From NCBI GenBank assembly GCA_016283605.1, contig JAEENF010000108.1:1-5908 (forward strand): 5,908 nucleotides of DNA. The letters run 5' to 3'. A program made the position numbers and the translations under genes. Under the pieces are notes generated by a model. The model worked only from the letters and a program-made list of their open reading frames with translations. It searched no databases and had not been told where the DNA came from. Source of the DNA: Prevotella sp. (lineage in GTDB: Bacteria; Bacteroidota; Bacteroidia; Bacteroidales; Bacteroidaceae). Shown piece by piece: positions 1 to 5,908 of the stretch; position 1 is the first letter of the stretch; each line of letters opens with the position of its first letter.

Positions 1-2046
1 GTCGTACAGGCTCCTGATGGCACGTTCCACATGGTGTGGACCTCCAGTTGGTACGACAAGATCATTGGCTATGCTTCATCGAAGGACCTGATTCACTGGA
101 GTGAACAGCGTGCACTCCCCGTAATGGAACATGAGTCGGAGGCCATGAACTCCTGGGCGCCCGAACTCTATTATGATGAGCCCTCCAGAACCTATTATAT
201 CTATTGGGCTACGACAATTCCTGGTCGCCATAAACCTGTCGCCTCGACGGAAAGGGAGAAACAATGGAACCATCGCATCTATTATTGCACGACGAAGGAC
301 TTTAAAACGTTCTCAGAGACAAAGTTGTTCTTTAACCCCGACTTCAATGTCATCGATGCCGCTATTGTGAAGGATCCCAAGACCAAAGGGCTGATCATGG
401 TGGTGAAGAACGAGAACTCACTGCCTGCTGAGAAGAACCTAAGAGTGACGACGACGAAAGCGATTCAGAAAGGCTTCCCGACGAAGGTGTCGAACCCCAT
501 CTCTCCTAAGGATATCTGGTGCGAGGGTCCTGCACCGCTGTTCGTAGGTGATACACTCTATGTCTATTTCGACATGTATCGTAACCATCGCTATGGGGTG
601 GTGCGCAGCCTTGATCATGGAAAGACGTGGCAGGATATGTCTGATCAGCTTCAGATGCCGGAGGGCATCCGTCATGGTACGGCCTTCCGCGTTGACGAGT
701 CGGTACTCCAGCCGTTGCTGGCCGTTCATGAGTTTAATCCGCTGATTCCCGATCATCTGGCTGACGGGTCGGTATCGAAGTTCGGAGATACCTATTATAT
801 GTATGCAACGACGGATCTCGACCAAGGTCTCGAACAGTGTGGTACTCCAGTCGTGTGGCAGTCGAAGGATTTTGTGAACTGGCGTTTTGAAGGGTCGCAT
901 ATCCGTAATTTTGACTGGCACAAGCCTGTGTCGTTTACAAAGGACGGGAAGGATAGACGCGGCTATTGGCGCTATTGGGCTCCAGGGAAGGTCGTAGAGA
1001 AGGCAGGTAAGTATCTGCTCTATGTGACGTTGGTAAGTCCTGACGACAGTAAGATGCCGACGTATGTCTTGGAGGCTGACCATCCTGCCGGACCATTTAG
1101 CTTCGACAGTACAGCTGTAGTCTGTCCAGATATCGATGGAGAACCTTTTGTCGATAGTGATGGGAGTGGTTATATCTTCTGGCGTCGTCGGAATGCGGCC
1201 CCTCTGTCAGATGACTGGCGTCATATCGAGGGGGAGACCGTGAGTATCCCCACCAGTCGTCAGGGCTATAGTGAGGGGCCGATGACCTTCAAGCGCAATG
1301 GTATCTATTACTATTGCTATACCTTGAGTGGACATGAGAGATACCATTATGCCTATATGATGAGTAAGGAAGGCCCATTGACGGGCTATCAGGCTCCGTC
1401 GGCTCATGATATCTTTCTGATGTCTGCCCCAGGGAACAATGTCTGGGGCCCAGGACATGGTAATGTGTTCTATGATGAGGCTTCCGATCAGTATATCATG
1501 CTCTATCTGGAGTATGGCGATGGGGGTACGACACGTCAGATGTACGCCAACCGCCTGGAGTTCAATGACGATGGTACGATCCGTCAACTGATTCCTGACC
1601 GTTATGGCGTGGGCTATTTGGCTAAGTCTCAGGAGAATCGCAAGAACCTGGCTCTGGATGCCAAGATCAAAGCGTCATCAGAGCGTAAGGACCGTGAGGT
1701 GAAGGCCGCCTTCCGTGTGCGCAGCTACAAGGCCCGTCAGGCTGTTGACGGCAGCAATGGTACTTACTGGCTGGCAGCGGACAATGATCTGATGCCTACG
1801 CTGGTCATGGATTTGGGCAAGGTCATGCCAGTCGCTGAGTGTCAGTTCTTTCCGCTTCATCCCTCAGAGGGTCACCGCTGGCATATGGAGTGCTCTGCAG
1901 ACGGACAGACGTGGACGACTTGCGGCCGACAGCAAGAGACCGCCGTACGCTCTCCTCATGTGGCGAAGGTCAATGCCAATGTGCGTTATCTCCGTCTGAT
2001 GATCGATGGTGGTTCACCAGGCGTCTGGGAGTGGAAAGTGTTTTGA
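1..2046 (+). CDS. GH43-type glycoside hydrolase, two tandem beta-propellers plus C-terminal F5/8C module (5'-partial)
   Basis: The reading frame is open from the first base, so the true start lies upstream; the ATG at nt 31 falls inside the first propeller and is not the start. Residues are counted from nt 1 (681 visible). Propeller 1 covers roughly 1-240. It shows a WAPE motif (W52, E55), an IDAAI aspartate (D119, likely pKa modulator) and a CEGP glutamate (E175, likely general acid); its expected catalytic-base Asp would be just upstream of the window. Propeller 2 covers about 241-545. It has the full GH43-like set: D255 (HLADGS, candidate base), W326 (YWAPG), D379 (DIDGEPF), E425 (YSEGP, candidate acid) and H486 (GPGHGN). 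Residues 549-681 resemble an F5/8 type C/CBM32 carbohydrate-binding module, starting NLAL, containing QAVDGSNGTYW and ending WEWKVF. Enzymes of this clan usually release arabinose, xylose or galactose from side chains; the substrate here is unknown. A signal peptide is expected but outside the window. The gene is probably co-transcribed with the GH2 gene 25 bp downstream. Confidence 0.88.
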   Translation, partial: VVQAPDGTFHMVWTSSWYDKIIGYASSKDLIHWSEQRALPVMEHESEAMNSWAPELYYDEPSRTYYIYWATTIPGRHKPVASTEREKQWNHRIYYCTTKDFKTFSETKLFFNPDFNVIDAAIVKDPKTKGLIMVVKNENSLPAEKNLRVTTTKAIQKGFPTKVSNPISPKDIWCEGPAPLFVGDTLYVYFDMYRNHRYGVVRSLDHGKTWQDMSDQLQMPEGIRHGTAFRVDESVLQPLLAVHEFNPLIPDHLADGSVSKFGDTYYMYATTDLDQGLEQCGTPVVWQSKDFVNWRFEGSHIRNFDWHKPVSFTKDGKDRRGYWRYWAPGKVVEKAGKYLLYVTLVSPDDSKMPTYVLEADHPAGPFSFDSTAVVCPDIDGEPFVDSDGSGYIFWRRRNAAPLSDDWRHIEGETVSIPTSRQGYSEGPMTFKRNGIYYYCYTLSGHERYHYAYMMSKEGPLTGYQAPSAHDIFLMSAPGNNVWGPGHGNVFYDEASDQYIMLYLEYGDGGTTRQMYANRLEFNDDGTIRQLIPDRYGVGYLAKSQENRKNLALDAKIKASSERKDREVKAAFRVRSYKARQAVDGSNGTYWLAADNDLMPTLVMDLGKVMPVAECQFFPLHPSEGHRWHMECSADGQTWTTCGRQQETAVRSPHVAKVNANVRYLRLMIDGGSPGVWEWKVF

Positions 2047-2053
2047 ATGATAT

Positions 2054-2074
2054 AATTAGAAATTAGGAATTATG
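2054..2074 (+). repeat. Degenerate 7-bp tandem repeat across the GH2 start
   Basis: Three adjacent heptamers read AATTAGA, AATTAGG and AATTATG. They fill most of the 25-bp spacer between the GH43 and GH2 genes, and the third unit ends in the ATG at 2072. The spacer contains no convincing Bacteroidetes-type promoter (TAnnTTTG) and no hairpin terminator, which fits read-through transcription. An AGGA at 2065-2068 lies 3 nt before the ATG at 2072 and 6 nt before the ATG at 2075, so if Shine-Dalgarno pairing matters here it favours the second ATG. The AT-rich leader may simply keep the start region unstructured, as is common in Bacteroidetes. Confidence 0.6.
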
Positions 2075-5020
2075 ATGACCAAGATAGACATTATGAAGAA
2101 ACGAGGTAGGCGATTGTTGGTCACTGCATTTTTCATGTTTCTTTTTCCGTGTTTATCCGTATTCATCCGCGGTCCTTTCTCAGTTCAGGCACAGGAGAGG
2201 ATCAGCCTTTCGGGTATCTGGAATTTCTCTGTGGGTGACTCGTTGAACTATGATGACGTTGTGACGTTGCCTGGTTCGATGCTGACCAATGATAAGGGTA
2301 ATCCTGTGACAGTGAAGACACCATGGACGGGCTCTCTCTACGACTCTTCCTACTACTTTAATCCCTATATGGAGAAGTATAGGGTTGAGGGCGCTATGAA
2401 ATTTCCCTTCTTCCTGACGCCAGAGAAACATTATGTGGGAAAGGCCTGGTATAAGAAGAGTGTCTATGTGCCACAGTCGTGGAAGGGTAGGCGAGTTGTC
2501 CTTTTCTTGGAACGACCGCATATTGAGACAACAGTGTTTGTCAATGGTGAGAAGATCTTGCGCCAGATGTCGCTCTCTACGCCTCATGAATGCGATGTGA
2601 CGCGGTTTATCGTGCCTGGTCAGCGCAACAATATTGTCATCTGTGTTTATAATGGCATCGAGAATGTCTGTGTGGGACAGGACTCGCACAGTGTGACCGA
2701 CCAGACACAAGGCAACTGGAACGGTATCGTAGGTCGTATGGAATTACGCAGCACGCCTAGGGACCTTTTTATCAAACATGTACGGCTGACCCCCATCCTG
2801 AAAAAAGGAGGACATTTGCGTATCGATGTGGAGATGGATGGTTCAGAGATGCATCGCAATTTGAGCTTCTTCAATTTGGATCATCCGTATATGCATGTGG
2901 TTGTCGTGCCCGACAATAAACCTGATTCTGTAATCAGGGAGTTCGCTTTCTCCGTATGGGAGTCAAAGTCCTCCTTTATTCTACCATTGGGTGATGATAT
3001 ATCGACTTGGGATGAATTCTTCCCCAATCTTTACCGCATTGGCCTCGCTGTGGGTGATGACTATTACGAGACCACCTTCGGCATGCGTGACATTGCGGTC
3101 TATGACAGACAGTTGTATATCAACGGACGTCCGATCTGGCTGCGTGGAACGGTAGAGAACTGCTGTTTCCCTGAGACGGGCTATCCGCCAATGGAGAAGG
3201 AAGAGTGGCTGCGTATCTTCAGGAAATGCAAGGAGTATGGCCTGAATCACATGCGCTTCCATTCTTATTGTCCCCCAGAGGCTGCTTTTGCCGCAGCAGA
3301 TCAGGTGGGCTTCTATCTGCAGCCCGAGGGGCCATCGTGGCCGAATCACGGCGTGAAGCTCCGTCGAGGACAGAAGATTGACGAGTATCTGCTGGAGGAG
3401 TCGAAACGGATCGTCGATACCTATGGTCACCATCCTTCGTTTGTGATGATGGCGGCAGGTAACGAGCCCGCAGGCGACTGGGTGAGCTACTGCAATGACT
3501 GGGTGAAGGAAATGAAGAAATACGATTCTTCACGACTCTATTGCGGTGCCTCCGTTGGTGGCGGCTGGGCATGGGACGACGGTTCGGAGTATCATGTGAA
3601 GGGCGGGGCGAGAGGACTGGACTGGGACAAACACGCCCCACACTCTGACGACGACTATTACAGTCAGATAGAGTATCCGCGGAATTACAAGGACAGTATC
3701 CCCAATAATAGTCCGATTATAGCCCACGAGCAAGGTCAGTGGTGCGCCTTCCCTGACTTCAGGGAGATCTCGCAATATACAGGTGTCTATAAGGCTCGTA
3801 ACTTTGAGATTTTCCGTGATTTGCTTCGCGATAACGGTATGGCGTCGCAGGCAGAGAAATTCCTGATGGCGAGCGGTAAGTTGCAGACACTCTGCTATAA
3901 GTATGAGATTGAGCGTAACCTGAGGACGAAGGATTATGCCGGATTCCAGCTGTTGGCACTGAATGACTATAGCGGACAGGGAACAGCGCTCGAAGGTGTT
4001 CTCAATGTGCATTGGCGCGAGAAGGGCTATACGAATGCAACGGAGTGGTCGGAATTCTGCTCTCCACTTGTCTCATTGGCGAAGTTCCCGAAGTTTGTCT
4101 ATGCCAATACCGATACCTTGGTGGTGCCGATAGAGGCCTATAATGCGATGTATGGTGATATCCAGAATATCCGCAACACCTATTATATCTCTGATGACAG
4201 CATGCAGGTGCTGGCAGGCGGTGTCCTGTCGGTGGGCAGTCTGACTATCGGCAAGAACAACGACATTGGTACGATACGCTTTCCGTTGGATTCCATTCAA
4301 CGGCCTTCAAAACTGACGTTGACAGTCGCTCTGGCAGGAAAAATTAAGAATCACTGGGACTTCTGGGTGTATCCAGACTCTCTAAACAGTCAACAGTCAA
4401 CAGTCAACTCTTCACTTTACATCTCAGACTCGCTCGACAGCAAGGCGCTCGATGTCTTGAGAAAGGGTGGAAAGGTCTTGCTGACGGCAGCTGGTAAGGT
4501 GCGCTTGGGTAGCGATGTGGTGCAGCATTATCTGCCTGTCTTCTGGAATACCTCTTGGTTTAAGATGCGTCCGCCACATACTACTGGAGCATATATCGAC
4601 AAACAGCATCCGTTGTTTAAGTACGACTTCCCCACCGACGACTGGAGCAACCTGAACTGGTGGGAACTGCTGAATCGTGCGCAGGTGATGAACCTGATGG
4701 AGTTTCCTGCCGACTATCAATCCCCCATCCAGCCTATTGATACCTGGCATGTCAGCCGTAAGCTTGGAATGCTTGTGGAGGCCAATGTGTTGAAGGGTAA
4801 GTTATTGATGACCACGATGGATATCACCTCTGATCTGGAGCACCGTCTGGTGGCGCGTCAGATGCGGAAGGCCATCCTCGAGTATATGGAGAGTGAGGAC
4901 TTTAAACCGTCCATTACTCTTCAGTCGCAAGTCATTACAGACCTCTATACCAAAGACGGACCGCAGGTCAGTATGTTTACTAACGACTCGCCTGATGAGT
5001 TGAAACCCAAATTGAAGTAG
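2072..5020 (+). CDS. Secreted glycoside hydrolase family 2 enzyme (beta-galactosidase/beta-glucuronidase-like)
   Basis: A complete 982-residue protein. The N-terminus is basic (KKRGRR, 9-14), followed by a hydrophobic stretch (about 15-32) and a likely signal peptidase I site after VQA (residue 40), so the product should be exported to the periplasm or beyond. No lipobox is seen. Domains: a GH2 sugar-binding jelly roll at about 44-230 (LSGIWNF; GKAWYKKSVYVP; SHSVTDQTQGNWNGIVG), an Ig-like sandwich at about 231-340, and a TIM barrel at about 345-655. The barrel carries E465 in GNEP (acid/base) and E553 in AHEQGQW (probable nucleophile), 88 residues apart, a spacing broadly like that of known GH2 enzymes. 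A C-terminal extension follows: a beta-rich part (about 660-771), then an alpha/beta part (about 785-965). GH2 enzymes are retaining exo-hydrolases acting on beta-galactosides, beta-glucuronides or beta-mannosides; the exact sugar is not deducible. Starts at 2072, 2075 and 2093 are all possible; 2093 gives the most conventional signal peptide (MKKRGRR). A heptamer repeat lies in frame at residues 772-779. Confidence 0.93.
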   Translation: MMTKIDIMKKRGRRLLVTAFFMFLFPCLSVFIRGPFSVQAQERISLSGIWNFSVGDSLNYDDVVTLPGSMLTNDKGNPVTVKTPWTGSLYDSSYYFNPYMEKYRVEGAMKFPFFLTPEKHYVGKAWYKKSVYVPQSWKGRRVVLFLERPHIETTVFVNGEKILRQMSLSTPHECDVTRFIVPGQRNNIVICVYNGIENVCVGQDSHSVTDQTQGNWNGIVGRMELRSTPRDLFIKHVRLTPILKKGGHLRIDVEMDGSEMHRNLSFFNLDHPYMHVVVVPDNKPDSVIREFAFSVWESKSSFILPLGDDISTWDEFFPNLYRIGLAVGDDYYETTFGMRDIAVYDRQLYINGRPIWLRGTVENCCFPETGYPPMEKEEWLRIFRKCKEYGLNHMRFHSYCPPEAAFAAADQVGFYLQPEGPSWPNHGVKLRRGQKIDEYLLEESKRIVDTYGHHPSFVMMAAGNEPAGDWVSYCNDWVKEMKKYDSSRLYCGASVGGGWAWDDGSEYHVKGGARGLDWDKHAPHSDDDYYSQIEYPRNYKDSIPNNSPIIAHEQGQWCAFPDFREISQYTGVYKARNFEIFRDLLRDNGMASQAEKFLMASGKLQTLCYKYEIERNLRTKDYAGFQLLALNDYSGQGTALEGVLNVHWREKGYTNATEWSEFCSPLVSLAKFPKFVYANTDTLVVPIEAYNAMYGDIQNIRNTYYISDDSMQVLAGGVLSVGSLTIGKNNDIGTIRFPLDSIQRPSKLTLTVALAGKIKNHWDFWVYPDSLNSQQSTVNSSLYISDSLDSKALDVLRKGGKVLLTAAGKVRLGSDVVQHYLPVFWNTSWFKMRPPHTTGAYIDKQHPLFKYDFPTDDWSNLNWWELLNRAQVMNLMEFPADYQSPIQPIDTWHVSRKLGMLVEANVLKGKLLMTTMDITSDLEHRLVARQMRKAILEYMESEDFKPSITLQSQVITDLYTKDGPQVSMFTNDSPDELKPKLK
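4385..4408 (+). repeat. In-frame 7-bp tandem repeat (AACAGTC, 3.4 copies) inside the GH2 gene
   Basis: Three perfect AACAGTC units are followed by AAC. They encode residues 772-779 (NSQQSTVN), between the WDFWVYPDSL strand and the alpha/beta C-terminal part that begins near YISDSLDS. Three 7-bp units make 21 bp, so the array keeps the frame only at its present copy number or with changes of three units. The encoded stretch is polar and low in complexity, consistent with a surface loop or interdomain linker. Similar CAACAGTCAACAGT strings are, from memory, familiar in Bacteroidales intergenic DNA; that link is unverified. Confidence 0.8.
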
Positions 5021-5023
5021 GAT

Positions 5024-5908
5024 ATGAAGAGATTTTTATTGTTGTGGGCTGTTGTGTTGTTTGCCTGTCTTGGAAAAGCGCAGGTTATCACAGATACCGT
5101 GCTGAATAAGGCCGGTACTCAGCCTTTTGGCTTCTCAGTGGCTGTTCCTGACGGCAACTACCTTGTGACAGTCACGTTGGGCAATAGGAAGAAAGCAGGC
5201 CAGACGGTGGTCAGAGCAGAGTCGCGTCGTCATTTCATAGATATGGTGACTACCAAGAAAGGAAAATACCAGACGGTGTCCTTTGTCGTCAATAAGCATA
5301 ATCCAGTGATTGAAGGTCAGACACGGGTGAAGTTAAAGCCCCGTGAGGTGACCTATAAGAACTGGGACGACTCGTTGACTCTCTCATTCTGCGGTCCGGC
5401 TCCTGCCGTACAGCGCATCAGGATCGAACCAGCCCAGAACGTCACGACGGTGTTCCTTTGCGGAAACTCGACAGTCGTTGACCAGGAGGAAGAGCCTTGG
5501 GCATCATGGGGACAGATGATTACCCGTTGGTTTACGCCGCAGGTGGCTATTGCCAACTTCGCCGAAAGTGGACTCTCCTGTACCTCTTTTCTGGCACAGT
5601 TGCGTCTCGACAAGATTCTGACGCAGTTGAAGAAAGGTGACTATGTCATTGTGGAGTTCGGCCACAACGACGAGAAGGAGAAGAAGGCCGGTGATGGCGC
5701 CTGGTATTCCTATTCGCGTAATCTGAAGATCTTTGCTGACCGTGTGAGAGAGGCTGGGGGAGAGATCATCTTCTGTACGCCGACGGCTCGTCGCTTCTTC
5801 AATGATGATCACAAGACCATCCGGAATACCCACGGTGATTATCCTGAGGCCATGAAGACTGTGGCACGAAGGGAGAATATCCCCGTCATCGACCTTACCC
5901 GGATGTCC
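5024..5908 (+). CDS. Secreted SGNH/GDSL esterase, rhamnogalacturonan acetylesterase-like (CE12-type), 3'-partial
   Basis: The frame opens at the ATG at 5024, 3 bp after the GH2 stop, and stays open to the window end (295 residues visible). The start is supported by a typical signal peptide: MKR, then a hydrophobic core (about 4-16), then cleavage probably after GKA (residue 19) before Gln20. A Cys at 15 preceded by LFA is not a canonical lipobox. Residues 20-140 form a beta-rich N-terminal domain (GNYLVTVTLGN, TVVRAESRRHF, NWDDSLTLSF) commonly found in front of this esterase type. The catalytic domain starts near 143 with block I GNSTVVDQ, where S149 is the probable nucleophile (GNS in place of the textbook GDS). 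It continues with block II NFAESG (G183) and block III EFGHND (N215). The block V Asp/His pair has not been reached and should lie shortly beyond the window. The expected role is removal of acetyl groups from rhamnogalacturonan, helping the neighbouring glycosidases; substrate is inferred from family only. Tight spacing implies translational coupling with the GH2 gene. Confidence 0.88.
   Translation, partial: MKRFLLLWAVVLFACLGKAQVITDTVLNKAGTQPFGFSVAVPDGNYLVTVTLGNRKKAGQTVVRAESRRHFIDMVTTKKGKYQTVSFVVNKHNPVIEGQTRVKLKPREVTYKNWDDSLTLSFCGPAPAVQRIRIEPAQNVTTVFLCGNSTVVDQEEEPWASWGQMITRWFTPQVAIANFAESGLSCTSFLAQLRLDKILTQLKKGDYVIVEFGHNDEKEKKAGDGAWYSYSRNLKIFADRVREAGGEIIFCTPTARRFFNDDHKTIRNTHGDYPEAMKTVARRENIPVIDLTRMS

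Noticed and set aside
439..1083. A 214-codon open frame on the - strand opposite the first GH43 propeller
   Set aside because: It lies wholly within a well-supported coding region. Its translation (many Arg, His and Ile, no recognisable motif) looks like the complement of biased codons, and no initiation signal is evident.
2047..2071. TATAAT-like sequence in the GH43-GH2 spacer as a promoter
   Set aside because: Bacteroidetes housekeeping promoters use a TAnnTTTG -7 element rather than TATAAT. The match is expected by chance in such AT-rich DNA, and the 25-bp gap fits an operon.
2180..2710. A 176-codon - strand open frame opposite the GH2 N-terminal domain; similar ones occur at 3530-4012, 3219-3641, 4424-4750 and 5504-5833
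   Set aside because: All are shadows of strong + strand genes with conserved motifs. None shows a signal peptide, a domain or independent spacing.
5018..5026. The GH2 and esterase genes are in the same reading frame, separated by TAG and one sense codon, suggesting read-through or a split fusion gene
   Set aside because: The downstream protein begins with its own good signal peptide and the GH2 has a complete C-terminal part, so two separate secreted proteins is the simpler reading. Sharing a frame happens by chance in one of three cases.
5459..5485. GNS instead of GDS at the esterase nucleophile block, considered as a possible inactivating change
   Set aside because: The Ser is present, and, from memory, GNSTVVDQ is usual in Bacteroidetes rhamnogalacturonan-acetylesterase-like proteins. 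Blocks II and III are intact.

Overview
The window looks like part of a carbohydrate-degradation operon (polysaccharide utilisation locus type) from a member of the Bacteroidales, most likely Prevotella or a close relative. This taxonomic reading is an inference. It rests on the family combination, the protein sequence style of each enzyme, the lack of strong Shine-Dalgarno sites, and AT-rich heptameric repeats of a kind I associate from memory with Prevotella intergenic DNA. All three genes lie on the + strand and nothing convincing is coded on the - strand.

Layout: nt 1-2046 is the 3' part of a large GH43-type gene. It encodes two successive five-bladed beta-propeller modules and a C-terminal F5/8 type C (CBM32-like) module, and its start lies upstream of the window. 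After 25 bp of AT-rich spacer comes a complete 982-residue secreted GH2-family enzyme (2072-5020). Three bases later a third gene begins (5024) and runs off the window end. It encodes a secreted SGNH/GDSL esterase of the rhamnogalacturonan acetylesterase type (CE12-like). No terminator, promoter, tRNA, rRNA, CRISPR array or mobile element is visible.

How the genes may work together: GH43-like propellers, a GH2 exo-glycosidase and a rhamnogalacturonan-acetylesterase-like protein are typical companions in pectin (rhamnogalacturonan I) degradation. The esterase would remove acetyl groups, while the GH2 and GH43 enzymes would trim side-chain or backbone oligosaccharides in the periplasm or at the cell surface. 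The pectin assignment depends mainly on the esterase family. The exact sugars cut by the GH43 and GH2 proteins cannot be read from the sequence.

The least ordinary signals are two short 7-bp tandem repeats. One is a degenerate AATTAGR-type array whose last unit contains the first candidate GH2 start codon. The other is a 3.4-copy AACAGTC array inside the GH2 coding region; it encodes a polar linker-like stretch and would shift the reading frame if it gained or lost one copy.
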